64,000 nt of DNA from Polaribacter sp. IC066 (GCF_007997085.1 NZ_VORR01000008.1:1-64000); one strand, 5' to 3'. Counted from the first letter of the stretch, positions 35,114 through 45,033 are shown. Notes: a model not told the origin generated them from the sequence alone. A program made the numbers and translations.

Positions 35114-36109
35114 ATGATTGAGCATCAGAAGATTGCTGTTTTTGGAGGTGGAAGTTGGGCAACTGCTATTGTTAAAATGCTGACAGAGAATTTAGAAACT
35201 GTAGGTTGGTACATGAGAAGTACTCAAGCAATAGAACACATAAAAAAGAATGATCACAATCCTAAATATTTACGTTCTGCAGAATTAGATGTAAATCGTT
35301 TAGATTTATCTGATGATATCAATTATATGGTTGCCAAATACGATGTGCTAATTTTTGCAATTCCGTCTGCTTTTTTAACGAGTGAATTGTCTAAACTAAA
35401 CGAATCATTAACAGGTAAAACTATTTTTTCGGCTATTAAAGGAATTATACCAGAAACTGGCTTAATTGTAGGCGAACATTTTAATAAAGAGTACGATATT
35501 CCGTTAGAAAATATTGGCGTAATTACTGGACCCTGCCATGCAGAAGAGGTGGCTATGGAGCGTTTATCCTATTTAACAATTGCTTGTCAAGATGAAGATA
35601 GAGCAAAAAAAATGGCAGGCGCTTTAGAAAGCTGGTATATTAATGTAAAGACTACAGATGACATTATTGGAACAGAATATGCAGCCGTTTTAAAAAACAT
35701 TTATGCTGTGGCCGCTGGGATGGCTCATGGTTTGGGGTATGGTGATAATTTTCAGTCTGTGTTAATGAGCAATGCAATTCGAGAAATGAAACGCTTCATT
35801 AAAAAAGTGCATAAAATGAAGCGTAATATTAACGATTCTGCTTATTTGGGAGATTTGTTAGTGACCGGATATTCAACTTTTAGTAGAAATAGAATGTTTG
35901 GCAATATGGTTGGGAAAGGATACACAGTAAAATCTGCACAGCATGAAATGAGTATGATTGCAGAGGGTTACTATGCTACCAAAAGTGCCTATAAAATTAA
36001 GGAAGAAAAGGACATGAAAACTCCTATTATCGACGCTGTTTACAATGTTTTATATGCGGATAAAAATCCTAAAAAAGAATTTAAAAAGTTGACGAATAAA
36101 CTGGATTAA
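35114..36109 (+). CDS. gpsA: NAD(P)-dependent glycerol-3-phosphate dehydrogenase
   Basis: 331 residues from the ATG of MIEHQKIAVFGGGSW; seven upstream codons overlap the promoter and were left out. Reduces dihydroxyacetone phosphate to sn-glycerol 3-phosphate for phospholipid synthesis. The dinucleotide motif is GGGSWATA, and the signature is GTEYAAVLKNIYAVAAGMAHGLGYGDN with the catalytic Lys. GlpD, which runs the reverse reaction for catabolism, is encoded 4.4 kb downstream. Confidence 0.96.
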   Translation: MIEHQKIAVFGGGSWATAIVKMLTENLETVGWYMRSTQAIEHIKKNDHNPKYLRSAELDVNRLDLSDDINYMVAKYDVLIFAIPSAFLTSELSKLNESLTGKTIFSAIKGIIPETGLIVGEHFNKEYDIPLENIGVITGPCHAEEVAMERLSYLTIACQDEDRAKKMAGALESWYINVKTTDDIIGTEYAAVLKNIYAVAAGMAHGLGYGDNFQSVLMSNAIREMKRFIKKVHKMKRNINDSAYLGDLLVTGYSTFSRNRMFGNMVGKGYTVKSAQHEMSMIAEGYYATKSAYKIKEEKDMKTPIIDAVYNVLYADKNPKKEFKKLTNKLD

Positions 36110-36152
36110 TTGTTTAATTTTGAACAATTATTTAGGTTTTTAAACTTTTACC

Positions 36153-36812
36153 ATGAAAACAATACAAGAGGTTGTAGAGAGTACCATTAGAAAAACACCA
36201 TTTATAGAAGAAGCTTTAAATGAAAAACTGATTAATGTTTCTTCGTTAGCAAGAATTATTTTACCAGAAGTTTCAGCAGCTTTAAAGAAAGATGTAAAAG
36301 TTGGTGCGGTAATGATGGCGATTAACAGACTTTCTCCTGCAAGCGAATTACGCATCAGAAAAAATATAAAAAGATTATCTCTTAATTTGGGAGATGTAAT
36401 TGTACGTTCTGATTTGTGCGATTTTACATTTAAAAATACACCAACACTTTTAAAAGAAATTGCAAAAGTGCTCACAAAATCTTCTGAAAGTTCAGACTAC
36501 TTCTTAACAGTTTCTCAAGGTATTTTTGAAACGAACATTGTAACAAGTAAGAACTTAAAACTTTTTGTTGATGAAATTTTCGAAGAGGAAACTTTAACGC
36601 ATAGTATGCAAGAGTTGGCTTCGATTACCATAAAATTACCAAAAGAAAATTTAGAACAATCTGGTATTTATTACTTTATTTTAAAGCAATTAGCGTGGGC
36701 AGACATTCCTTTACAAGAAATTATTTCTACCACAAATGAAATGACCATCGTCGTAAAAGAGGCAGACATCAATCAAACCTTTGCTATTTTAATGGACATG
36801 AAATTGAGCTAA
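36153..36812 (+). CDS. ACT-domain-like protein of unknown function
   Basis: 219 residues, soluble. The N-terminal part is helical (EALNEKLINVSSLARIILPEVSAAL, GAVMMAINRLS). The C-terminal part (about 135-219) has the alternating strand/helix pattern of paired ACT domains (ASITIKLPKENLEQSGIYYFILKQLA, EMTIVVKEADINQTFAILMDM), like the regulatory half of aspartate kinases. No kinase domain is present. Relatives in flavobacteria are often mislabelled aspartate kinase. I infer a small-molecule-sensing role. The MFS gene starts 4 bases after its stop. Confidence 0.6.
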   Translation: MKTIQEVVESTIRKTPFIEEALNEKLINVSSLARIILPEVSAALKKDVKVGAVMMAINRLSPASELRIRKNIKRLSLNLGDVIVRSDLCDFTFKNTPTLLKEIAKVLTKSSESSDYFLTVSQGIFETNIVTSKNLKLFVDEIFEEETLTHSMQELASITIKLPKENLEQSGIYYFILKQLAWADIPLQEIISTTNEMTIVVKEADINQTFAILMDMKLS

Positions 36813-36816
36813 TTTA

Positions 36817-38085
36817 ATGGCTAAACAAGATCCCTACGCAGCATTAAGAATAAAGGAATTCAATATTTTTCTATTCGTAAGATTCCTATTAGTATTTGGC
36901 TGGTCGATGCAATTTATTGTCATCGAATGGCAAGTATATTCTATTACAAAAGATCCTTTGTCACTAGGAATTATCGGTTTAATGGAAATTATACCCGCCT
37001 TTTCTATGGCGTTATTTGCAGGTCATATTGTAGATCAAAGAGAAAAAAGAAATTTATTAGCCCTTTGTACAGGCGCTTTCTCATTAATTAGTTTAGGCTT
37101 ATTTTTATTAACAACAGATTCAATATTAAACAGTTGGTCTACAAATGCTGTTTTATATTCCATTTATGCATTGGTTTTTTTCGGCGGATTTTTACGTTCT
37201 TTTTTCGGACCTACAATTTTTTCTTTAGTAGCTTTGTTGGTTCCTAAAAAAATATATCATAACGCGGCAACCTGGAGCACAAGTACCTGGAAAACAGCTT
37301 CCGTTTCTGGAGCGCTTTGTGGAGGTTTCTTTATTGGTTGGATTGGGGTTGATAAAACACTATCTATCGTTTTTGTTTTGGTAGTACTCTCATTTATCAC
37401 CCTTTTTAAAATAAAAAAGAAACCAATTTTAAACACAAAAATTGGCGAACCTATTAAAGAGAGTTTAAAAGCTGGTGTTCAATTCGTATTTAAAAATAAA
37501 GCAATTTTAGGTACTTTAACCCTAGATATGATTGCCGTTTTATTTGGAGGAACTGTCGCAATTTTATCGGTATTTGCCCAAGATATTTTAAAAGTAGGAC
37601 CAGAGGGTTTTGGTATTTTAAACGCCTCTATTTCTATAGGAAGTATTGTAACGATGTTATTAACAACCTACATTCCTATCAGCAGAAATACAGGTAAAAA
37701 AATGTTGATTTCGGTATTTATTTTTGGTTTAAGCATTATTGCTTTTGGCATGTCCTCTATTTTCTGGGTAAGTGTTTTAGCGTTGTTTATAAGTGGCGCG
37801 GCAGACGGAATTTCTATGGTTATTCGTCAAACTATATTACAATTAAAAACGCCAGATGATATGAGAGGCAGAGTCTCTTCTGTAAATTCTATGTTTGTAG
37901 GGTCTTCTAATGAATTAGGTGCTTTTGAAAGCGGTTTAGCAGCTAAAATAATAGGACCTGCAGCTGCGGTTATCTTTGGCGGATCGATGACTTTAATTAC
38001 AGTAATAACTACAGGAATTGTAAGTCCTACAATTAGAAATTTAGATCTTACCGAAGAGATTGAAGAGAATGAAAAAGAGGATTAA
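36817..38085 (+). CDS. MFS transporter, enterobactin-exporter-like
   Basis: 422 residues with 12 predicted membrane helices. The first loop carries GHIVDQREKRN, the A-motif-like sequence of the MFS_3 (EntS) group, which exports small molecules such as siderophores. The second half has PDDMRGRVSSVNSMFVGSSNELGAFESG, also a family hallmark. The substrate is unknown. It is translationally adjacent to the ACT-like gene. Its stop abuts that of the convergent DUF547 gene. Confidence 0.87.
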   Translation: MAKQDPYAALRIKEFNIFLFVRFLLVFGWSMQFIVIEWQVYSITKDPLSLGIIGLMEIIPAFSMALFAGHIVDQREKRNLLALCTGAFSLISLGLFLLTTDSILNSWSTNAVLYSIYALVFFGGFLRSFFGPTIFSLVALLVPKKIYHNAATWSTSTWKTASVSGALCGGFFIGWIGVDKTLSIVFVLVVLSFITLFKIKKKPILNTKIGEPIKESLKAGVQFVFKNKAILGTLTLDMIAVLFGGTVAILSVFAQDILKVGPEGFGILNASISIGSIVTMLLTTYIPISRNTGKKMLISVFIFGLSIIAFGMSSIFWVSVLALFISGAADGISMVIRQTILQLKTPDDMRGRVSSVNSMFVGSSNELGAFESGLAAKIIGPAAAVIFGGSMTLITVITTGIVSPTIRNLDLTEEIEENEKED

Positions 38086-38847
38086 TTATTCAGGAATTGT
38101 TTTATAATTGCCCAATAATAAAGTCCAATCGTAACTTTTAAAATTTATATTTTTTGGTTTTTCGGGTGTAATTCCGTATTTTAAAAGAATCTTTTTTGCG
38201 CCACATTTTCCACCAAAATCTCCACGAAACCAAGACATTAATGCAACAGACGTAGCTGTTTTTGTTTCTTTAGTATATGTTGTTTGTTCTTTTAAATATG
38301 CTGTTGCCATAAAATTTAGCTCTTTGTCTAAATTTTTAGCCGTGTATAAGGCAACTGGCGGACAGCTTTTTGCGCCACAATTTAAGGCAAAATGAATCCT
38401 CCAATCAATAGTGTTAACGCGTAATGTACGTTCCCATTTTGGTTTAAACCACTTTCTTAAATAACCCAAACTTATTTTTATTCTAGATTTTCTAATAATA
38501 TCGTGCTCAATATTATCAAAAGACAATAATTCGCCAGCAATTTTTACTCTAGGTGTTCCAAAAAAACTTCCTCTATCTTCATATAGTTTCGGATTTTCAG
38601 AGAGCGAAATCTGAATAAAAGAATTGTAAATGTTTATCCAAAAAGCCAATTTTTGTTGGTCTGTTTTAAGTTCATTCACTAATTCATTTAAAGTACTTTC
38701 TGCTAAAAGATCAACTTCTTTTTCGTAAGAACTATCGGTCATAATATTTTGTAGTAAATCTTTAGATATTTGACTATAATTTATATTATTTTGTGCATTT
38801 AATGTAAATGTTGATAAAAAAAAGAAGAAGATTAAAAACTGTTTCAT
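38086..38847 (-). CDS. Secreted DUF547 protein
   Basis: 253 residues from MKQFLIFFFFLSTFTLNAQ, a signal peptide; the frame is open 62 codons further, but that part overlaps the divergent glycosyltransferase. DUF547 hallmarks: AFWINIYNSFIQISL, SFDNIEHDIIRKS, RIHFALNCGAKSCPPV, and the cysteine motif in DFGGKCGAKK. The family has a papain-like or transglutaminase-like look with a Cys-His arrangement but no settled activity. It shares a 22-base promoter gap with the glycosyltransferase. Confidence 0.8.
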   Translation of the reverse strand: MKQFLIFFFFLSTFTLNAQNNINYSQISKDLLQNIMTDSSYEKEVDLLAESTLNELVNELKTDQQKLAFWINIYNSFIQISLSENPKLYEDRGSFFGTPRVKIAGELLSFDNIEHDIIRKSRIKISLGYLRKWFKPKWERTLRVNTIDWRIHFALNCGAKSCPPVALYTAKNLDKELNFMATAYLKEQTTYTKETKTATSVALMSWFRGDFGGKCGAKKILLKYGITPEKPKNINFKSYDWTLLLGNYKTIPE

Positions 38848-38869
38848 AAAAAATGACGTAAGTTTAAAC

Positions 38870-39574
38870 ATGTTAATAAGTATTATAATTCCGGTTTTTA
38901 ATGAACAGCAAAACCTTGCAAAGATTTTGTCGTTTTTATCTGAAGAAGCTAACAAACTTCCTATTGAAATAATTGTTTCTAATTCTCCAGAGTCTATTGA
39001 TGAGAGTGGTATGATTTGTAAAGAATTTAACAAAATTACTCATTTTGATGCTACCATTAAAGGAAGAGCTGCTCAAATGAATGAAGGTGCAGCCAAAGCT
39101 AAAGGAGATATTTTACTTTTTTTACATGCCGATGTAATTTTACCAAGAGATTTTTATCATCAGGTTATTTTAGCTATTAAAGAAGGAAATAAGGCAGGCT
39201 TTTTTGCATACAAATTTGATAAAGAAACTTTTTTATTAAAGATAAATGGTTCTTTTACTAAAAAAGATGGTTTTTTCGCAGGAGGTGGTGACCAATGTCA
39301 GTTTTTTACAAAAGAAACCTTTAAAGTTTTAAATGGTTATAATACAGCATTTTGTATTATGGAAGATTTTGAAATGATGGATAAAGTTAGAAAACAAAAA
39401 ATTCCTTTTAAAATTATACAGTCTAAAGCAACGGTAAGTGCTAGGAAATATGAAGCTAATTCTTGGTTAAAGGTAAACCTAATTAACGGTTATGTATTTT
39501 TAAAGTATCGGTTAGGCGTAAACCCAATACAGCTGCGTAAAACGTATAAAGGGTTATTGCGTGAAACTGTTTAA
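38870..39574 (+). CDS. Glycosyltransferase family 2 (TIGR04283-like)
   Basis: 234 residues. GT-A fold: ISIIIPVFNEQQNLAKIL (nucleotide-sugar-binding start), GRAAQMNEGAAKAKGDILLFLHADVILP with the DxD-like HAD, and the acceptor part AGGGDQCQFFTKETFKVLNGYN and EDFEMMDKVRK. This matches the family-2 enzymes seen beside radical-SAM/arsenosugar loci in other bacteria, but no radical-SAM gene is close by here. The substrate is unknown. It is divergent from the DUF547 gene. Confidence 0.85.
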   Translation: MLISIIIPVFNEQQNLAKILSFLSEEANKLPIEIIVSNSPESIDESGMICKEFNKITHFDATIKGRAAQMNEGAAKAKGDILLFLHADVILPRDFYHQVILAIKEGNKAGFFAYKFDKETFLLKINGSFTKKDGFFAGGGDQCQFFTKETFKVLNGYNTAFCIMEDFEMMDKVRKQKIPFKIIQSKATVSARKYEANSWLKVNLINGYVFLKYRLGVNPIQLRKTYKGLLRETV

Positions 39575-39672
39575 CGAATAATTTATCCCTCTTTTTATTA
39601 CAAAAATAATCTTAACGAACTCTTTATTTTCTCTCTAAATTTTTGTAGATAATAGGAGGTTTTATAAATTCA

Positions 39673-39712
39673 AAAAACCGTTTTTCGAAATTCAAAAAAC
39701 GGTTTTAATTAT
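39673..39712 (+). terminator. Probable terminator, bidirectional
   Basis: AAAACCGTTTTT and AAAAAACGGTTTT form a long stem around CGAAATTC with T-rich flanks, about 100 bases after the glycosyltransferase and just before the leftward gene's stop. Confidence 0.75.
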
Positions 39713-39726
39713 TATTTTAAATAAGT

Positions 39727-40062
39727 TTACTTTATTACTTTAAGTGCAGTAATCGATTTAATTTTTATTTTCTCTCCAGTTAACTCTCCTTCGTCGTCTG
39801 TTAATTCTAGTTCTTTTGTAATCCAAGTTACAGAGAATTTAATGTCAATATATTCCTCTTCAAATAAATTATATTCAAGGTCTTCGTCAAAATCGTAAAA
39901 TAAAATTTCGTTTTTCGACTCGTCTATAAACTTATAGTATTCGTTATCATCGATTCCTTTATAAGTTGCTGTAATTATATTTTGGTTTACTTGTTTTTTA
40001 GTGGTAAAAGAAAAAGCTGCGGCAATAAATAGCACGAATGCTATGGTATATAATTTTTTCAT
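39727..40062 (-). CDS. Small secreted acidic protein
   Basis: 111 residues. Signal peptide (MKKLYTIAFVLFIAAAFSFTTK), then a beta-rich, acidic mature part (YKGIDDNEYYKFIDESKNEILFYDFDEDLEYNLFEEEYIDIKFSVTWITKELEL) ending IKSITALKVIK. It has no cysteine and no motif I recognise. It resembles the broken gene at 1.6-2.1 kb only in its signal peptide style. It stands alone, with a terminator on its 3' side. Confidence 0.6.
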   Translation of the reverse strand: MKKLYTIAFVLFIAAAFSFTTKKQVNQNIITATYKGIDDNEYYKFIDESKNEILFYDFDEDLEYNLFEEEYIDIKFSVTWITKELELTDDEGELTGEKIKIKSITALKVIK

Positions 40063-40493
40063 GATTTTGTAATTTTAAGGTTGTTTTTTGTAAAATATAG
40101 TAGCTATTCTTTTGTCTTAAAAGAAGATGCTTTTTGTTGAAGTAAAACGAACTATATTTTCATAAGCCTTAAAATTATAAATTTAGTTATAGTAAAGATA
40201 TATTATTTTTCAATTGAAATTTAAAAAACAGATAAAAATTTCATGAAATTTTTATCTGTTTTTTAAATGGTTATTTAATTGATTTACAATGTGTTGTTGG
40301 TTTATTTTTAGTTTAATTTCAAAATTTTACTGTTAAATAGAAATAATAATTAGCAGAAAAAATCCTGAAAAGTGCTTAACAAATCCATTTTTGCCTATAT
40401 ATTTTAAGGTAATTACAGTATTTTAAAACTTAAATGTAGTTTTTTATTTCTTTCATATTATAAACCACTGACGTATAGTATCTTAAAAATATT
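40063..40493. other. Intergenic stretch with one strong palindrome
   Basis: No gene. AAAAAACAGATAAAAATTTC (40223 onward) forms a near-perfect palindrome with its right half (to 40264), a likely terminator for glpD read leftward. Nothing else is recognisable. Confidence 0.6.
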
Positions 40494-42140
40494 TTATTCA
40501 AAAGTAATGGCAGTTTTTATATGTTTTTCTAATTCAGATTGATGTGTACGAGTAGTTGCATCATCCCAAGAAAAATATTGTTTAAAGAGTTGAAAAACCA
40601 ATTTTTTAAATGCACATACGCTGTGCGCGTCAAAAAATAAACGACCAGTTCTACGCATAAAAAAATCAGTTGGGTTGCAAGCCATTTCGTAATGTATCGA
40701 AAACCAAACTTCTGCTTTAATCATTTTTTCTTGTTGATTTTCATCAGCCAAATCATCAAACTTCTGTAAAATAATGTCTGTTTGTTTGCCATAATTATAA
40801 ACCAGATATTCAGCATCTTTTTCATTAAAATCTACTTCTGCAATTCTATTATGAATAGCATCTATATAACTTTTTACTTCTGATGAATCGTTAAAAGTTC
40901 CGCCAGAAAGCACAATTTCTTTCGTTTTAATATCGCTAAATTCTTTATCAAATCTTCTTTTGTATTTTTTAGCAACTACATCTACAATGCGTTCTGCCAT
41001 TTTTCTATAGCCTGTTAATTTTCCGCCAGCAATAGAAATAAGTTCGGAGTCCGAAACAAATATTTCGTCTTTTCTAGACAATTCAGAAGCAGATTTACCT
41101 TCTTCATGAATTAAAGGACGCAAACCGGCCCAAGAAGATTGAATATCTTCTAAAGAAATAGTTATGTCGGTAAACATATTGTTTACTGCGGCTATTAAAT
41201 AGGTTGCATCGACTAAACTAGTGTTTACATGGTCTTTGTCTTCTTGATAATTGGTATCTGTGGTTCCGAAATAGGTCACCTTTCCACGCGGAATTGCAAA
41301 CATCATTCTACCGTCTGGTACATCGAAATACACAGATTGTTTTACAGGTAATTTATCATAAGCAACTACTAAATGAACGCCTTTTGTAAGGTGCAAACGC
41401 TTGCCTGTTTTTGAGTGATTCATTTGTCGCAACTCATCTACCCAAGGTCCGCAAGCATTTACTACATATTTGGCTTTTATAGTAAATTCATCGCCAGAAA
41501 TAACCTCTTTTACCTTTGCGCCAGCAACTCGATTATCTTCGTAAATAAATGCTGTAGCTTCTGTATAATTGATGATTTTTGCTTCATAATCTACTGCTGT
41601 TTTTAAAATCTCAATGGTTAAACGGGCATCATCCGTTCTGTATTCTGCATAATAGCCAGCGCCATTTAGAATACTTTTTGGTAGCAGTGGTTCTTTTTCT
41701 AAAGCTTCTTCTTTGTTTAACATTTTACGTTTGTCCTCACCTTCTACAGAAGCCAAAATATCATATACTTTTAAGCCAATAGAGGTTAACCAAGAACCAT
41801 AGGTTCCGCCATCAATTAAAGGCAATATCATTTTTTCTGGAATCACTAAATGTGGGGCTAAATTGTGAACAATAGCTCGTTCTGTGCCTACTTCTTTAAC
41901 TAGCCAAAAATCGAATTGTTTTAGATAACGCAAACCACCATGAATTAATTTAGTCGATTTGCTTGAGGTGCCAGAAGCAAAGTCGTTTTTTTCTATCAAG
42001 GCCACTTTCATTCCTCTTGAAGCAGCATCTAAAGCAATACCAGCTCCTGTGATACCACCACCAATGATTAGAACGTCAAATTCTGTAGATTCTAAATCGT
42101 GAATACTATTTTTTCTATTAAAATAAGAGAAGTTGGTCAT
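40494..42140 (-). CDS. glpD: FAD-dependent glycerol-3-phosphate dehydrogenase
   Basis: 548 residues. Membrane-peripheral flavoenzyme oxidising glycerol 3-phosphate to dihydroxyacetone phosphate, feeding electrons to the quinone pool. FAD motif DVLIIGGGITGAGIALDAASRG (22-43); SSKSTKLIHGGLRYL, a GlpD/GlpA signature; GVHLVVAYDKLPV; YFGTTDTNYQ; SWAGLRPL; and the C-terminal DAO_C domain. No glpK, glpF or regulator gene is adjacent. Together with gpsA in this window it closes the glycerol-3-phosphate/DHAP cycle. Confidence 0.93.
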   Translation of the reverse strand: MTNFSYFNRKNSIHDLESTEFDVLIIGGGITGAGIALDAASRGMKVALIEKNDFASGTSSKSTKLIHGGLRYLKQFDFWLVKEVGTERAIVHNLAPHLVIPEKMILPLIDGGTYGSWLTSIGLKVYDILASVEGEDKRKMLNKEEALEKEPLLPKSILNGAGYYAEYRTDDARLTIEILKTAVDYEAKIINYTEATAFIYEDNRVAGAKVKEVISGDEFTIKAKYVVNACGPWVDELRQMNHSKTGKRLHLTKGVHLVVAYDKLPVKQSVYFDVPDGRMMFAIPRGKVTYFGTTDTNYQEDKDHVNTSLVDATYLIAAVNNMFTDITISLEDIQSSWAGLRPLIHEEGKSASELSRKDEIFVSDSELISIAGGKLTGYRKMAERIVDVVAKKYKRRFDKEFSDIKTKEIVLSGGTFNDSSEVKSYIDAIHNRIAEVDFNEKDAEYLVYNYGKQTDIILQKFDDLADENQQEKMIKAEVWFSIHYEMACNPTDFFMRRTGRLFFDAHSVCAFKKLVFQLFKQYFSWDDATTRTHQSELEKHIKTAITFE

Positions 42141-42290
42141 ATTAAAAATTGATTTTATAAATGATACTCATATAAAAATGTAAGTCTAAAATACAAAAAA
42201 GCAGAACATTCGATTTGACTTTTAGAAATTTTTTAGGTAAAAAAGATGTTTTTAATTTTATTTACACATATTTTTACAGAAAAAACTAAA

Positions 42291-42725
42291 ATGGCAATAT
42301 CAGATTTATATTCTACAGGAAAACACAAACAAGAAATTGGGCATTTTGCCAATATTGTAAAAATTGCAAAAGCAGATGGAGAAATTACCGAAGGTGAAGA
42401 GGCACTTTTAATTAAAGCTGGTAAAAGCTTAAATATAACAGTAGAAGAATCGATTCTTATTTTAATAAATCCAGAAAAATTTCCCACAAACCCTCCTGCA
42501 AGTTATGATGATAGAATAGAACGTTTGTATCGTTTGGCTAAAATGATTTTAGTAGACGGAGACGCAAAATTACCAGAGGTTAAATTGATGCGAAAAATTG
42601 CCATTGGTTTAAATTTCTCTAATGAGAATGCAGAAAAAGTGTGTGATGAAGCGATTCATTTAGTGAGTAATAAAAACGATTTAAATGATTTTATAGTCGC
42701 TATTAAAAAAGTAGACAGCGTTTAA
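42291..42725 (+). CDS. TerB-family protein
   Basis: 144 residues from MAISDLYSTGKHKQ. The all-helical TerB domain (FANIVKIAKADGEITEGEEALLIKAG, MILVDGDAKLPEVKLMRKIAIGLNFS) has the two acidic ADGEI/VDGDAK helix-loop motifs that can bind metal. The family is annotated tellurite resistance but stand-alone TerB proteins have no settled function. Fifteen upstream in-frame codons were excluded because they are hydrophobic and unlike the family. It is divergent from glpD. Confidence 0.85.
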   Translation: MAISDLYSTGKHKQEIGHFANIVKIAKADGEITEGEEALLIKAGKSLNITVEESILILINPEKFPTNPPASYDDRIERLYRLAKMILVDGDAKLPEVKLMRKIAIGLNFSNENAEKVCDEAIHLVSNKNDLNDFIVAIKKVDSV

Positions 42726-43357
42726 AAGAAGTTATTATTTATTTCAAATTTTTGTAGGCAAAGCAGCAATATTTTTTTGGTTTTGATTTTGCCAATACTG
42801 TTTAATATTTTCTATTCTTTATGTTTTGCCCAAACTTTTAGGTCATTTCTTTTGTTTTTAAATTTATATAAGCCAAAAGATCTGCCGTAATATGTTTGGG
42901 TATATTCAATAACAATATCAAAAATTTTACTGGTAGCAGGAGTTCTAGGAAATAAAGAAAGAACATCCTTCCTGTTTTTTTTTGGTTTTATTTCTTTTTC
43001 TCTGTAAACATAAAATAGTAGGTGTTTTTTCAAAAGAATAAAATAGGATCTTAATTCTTTTATTTTCTGGTAGATTATTCGCAGTTTCATTACCAATTTC
43101 GTTGGCATTTGGCTATAAATCGTTGTTTTTATCCATCACTTTAAAAGAATCTATTCTTTTTGTTGATAAACTTACGCTACTTAAAGTTGGCTTAAAGGCG
43201 ACAAAAATAATTTTTGTGCTTCAATAAAATTCTGAAGTCTTGATGTGGGTTTTGTTTAAAATTTTTGATAAATACAATTTATAATGACAAGACCAATTTT
43301 AAAAATATGATTTTATAACATTGATAAATTGTTACCTTTAAGCAAAATAATTTTTTT
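42726..43357. other. AT-rich gap before nhaC
   Basis: Contains a doubtful leftward frame (see next entry), and otherwise nothing recognised. The region just before nhaC has TTACCTTTAAG, an imperfect -7 element. Confidence 0.45.
42812..43090 (-). CDS. Hypothetical basic protein, doubtful
   Basis: 92 codons from MKLRIIYQKIKELR. Very basic, ending YYGRSFGLYKFKNKRNDLKVWAKHKE, with an odd central PRTPATSKIFDIVIEYTQ. No family recognised and no promoter. It could be a remnant or a chance frame; low confidence. Confidence 0.3.
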   Translation of the reverse strand: MKLRIIYQKIKELRSYFILLKKHLLFYVYREKEIKPKKNRKDVLSLFPRTPATSKIFDIVIEYTQTYYGRSFGLYKFKNKRNDLKVWAKHKE

Positions 43358-44833
43358 ATGGAATATGGATTTTTATCAGTAATACCTCCAATTATTGCCA
43401 TCATTTTAGCATTAAAAACCAAACAAGTGTATATCGCTTTGTTATTTGGTATTTGGTTCTCTTGGTTAATTATCGAAGGTTGGAATCCTTTAACAGGAAC
43501 TTTAGCGATGATTGAAGGCATGGTAAATGTGTTTCAATCTCAAGGAAATACAAGAACCATTATGTTTAGTGCTTTGGTTGGCGCATTGTTAATTTTTATT
43601 CAATATTCTAGAGGAGTAGAGGGTTTTATCAATATTATCAACCGAAAATTAGTGAAATTAGAAAGTAAAAAAACTGGGTATAGTAGAGTAATGGTGCAAA
43701 TTTTAGCAACGGTAACAGGTTTATTATTGTTTGTAGAAACAAGTATTAGCTCTTTAACAGTGGGAACTTTATACCGTCCAATTTTTGATAAGTTAGGAAT
43801 TCCAAGAGAGAAATTAGCGTATATCGCAGACTCTAGTTCTGCACCTTCGTCCATTTTAATTCCGTTTAATGCTTGGGGTGCTTTCATTATGGGATTATTA
43901 CTCACACAAGGAATTGAAAAACCGTTTGCTGTGATGATTGCATCTATTAAATATAATTTTTATCCTTTGTTGGCAATCTTAATTTTGTTTATTATTATTT
44001 TATCAAAAAAGGATTTTGGTCTTATGAATAAGGCCGAAAAAAGAACCAAAGAAACAGGCGCGTTGATGAATAAAAATTCAAAGCCTATGGTTTCAGACGC
44101 CGTTACCTCTTTTCCGCCAAAAGAAGGAATAGAAGCGAAAGCCTATAATATGATTGTACCATTATTAACCATGGTTTTGATGATGCCGATTAATTTGGTC
44201 TATACCGGTTGGGATGCCGTAAAAACATCTACATCATTTTTAGAGCATGTTTCGCAAGCAATTGGCGAAGGCTCTGGTTCGTCTTCGGTTTTATACGCTG
44301 TAATAACCTCGTTATTGGTTGCCATGCTCATGTATTTTATACAAGGAATTATGAACCCGAAAGAAGCTGTAAACTTAACCTTAAAAGGAATTAGCGAGTT
44401 AATGCCTTTGGCTTTGTTGATGTTGTTAGCGTTTGCAATTGGTGATGCTTGTAAGGAATTAGAAACCGGAATTTATGTAGCCAATGCCACAAAAGAACGG
44501 TTATCACCAGAATTATTACCAGCTGTTGTTTTTTTAATAAGTTCTTTTATTGCATTTTCTACAGGAACTTCTTGGGGAACTTTTGCAATTATGTTAGCAA
44601 TTTCAGTGCCAATGGCAAATATTCATGGCGCAGATATTACCATTGTTGTTGCGGCAACTTTAGGCGGAGGAATTTTTGGAGATCATTGTTCACCAATTTC
44701 TGATACTTCTATTATTTCTTCTATGGCTTCTGCAAGTGACCACATAGATCATGTAAAAACACAATTACCCTATGCCTTGGTTGGTGGCACAATTACGGTT
44801 GTTATGTATTTGATAATTGGTTTTTTTGGCTGA
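43358..44833 (+). CDS. Na+/H+ antiporter, NhaC family
   Basis: 491 residues with about 11-12 membrane helices. Typical NhaC-like content: SVIPPIIAIILALKTKQVYIALLFGIWFSW at the start, then a long mid-protein loop, ADSSSAPSSILIPFNAWGAFIMGLL, and SFIAFSTGTSWGTFAIMLAISVPMA followed by GGGIFGDHCSPISDTSIISS. Exchanges sodium for protons at the inner membrane; a sodium-based economy suits a marine organism. It stands alone between an AT-rich gap and a repeat-rich spacer. Confidence 0.9.
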   Translation: MEYGFLSVIPPIIAIILALKTKQVYIALLFGIWFSWLIIEGWNPLTGTLAMIEGMVNVFQSQGNTRTIMFSALVGALLIFIQYSRGVEGFINIINRKLVKLESKKTGYSRVMVQILATVTGLLLFVETSISSLTVGTLYRPIFDKLGIPREKLAYIADSSSAPSSILIPFNAWGAFIMGLLLTQGIEKPFAVMIASIKYNFYPLLAILILFIIILSKKDFGLMNKAEKRTKETGALMNKNSKPMVSDAVTSFPPKEGIEAKAYNMIVPLLTMVLMMPINLVYTGWDAVKTSTSFLEHVSQAIGEGSGSSSVLYAVITSLLVAMLMYFIQGIMNPKEAVNLTLKGISELMPLALLMLLAFAIGDACKELETGIYVANATKERLSPELLPAVVFLISSFIAFSTGTSWGTFAIMLAISVPMANIHGADITIVVAATLGGGIFGDHCSPISDTSIISSMASASDHIDHVKTQLPYALVGGTITVVMYLIIGFFG

Positions 44834-44840
44834 TACTAAA

Positions 44841-44875
44841 CGCAAAGGCGCAAAGAAGTCGCAGAGTTCGCAAAG
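44841..44875. repeat. CGCAAAG-type repeat, left arm
   Basis: CGCAAAGGCGCAAAGAAGTC with further GCAGAGTTCGCAAAG. An inverted, imperfect counterpart is at 45729-45758, so the two arms flank the unknown gene. Confidence 0.55.
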
Positions 44876-44918
44876 AAATAGTCTATAATTTTTGTTTTTT
44901 CTGGATGATAAAAGAAGC

Positions 44919-45030
44919 AAGAGTGCCATTTCAAAATGAGTTTTTTTAAGCGATTGAGAAATCACAGAAAGCAAGAAATGTAAAATTGTGCAACTTTATG
45001 TGATTTTTCTCTTTGGTAGAAAAGACAAAA
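44919..45030. repeat. 110-bp direct repeat, copy A
   Basis: Begins AAGAGTGCCATTTC, continues GCGATTGAGAAATCACA, then a complementary TGATTTTTCTC and ends AAAAGACAAAA. An imperfect second copy at 45589-45699 lies in the same orientation, on the other side of the gene. Confidence 0.65.
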
Positions 45031-45033
45031 CAG

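Noticed and set aside
38848..39033. 62-codon extension of the DUF547 gene
   Set aside because: It overlaps the start of a good glycosyltransferase on the other strand, and the signal peptide starts at 38847.
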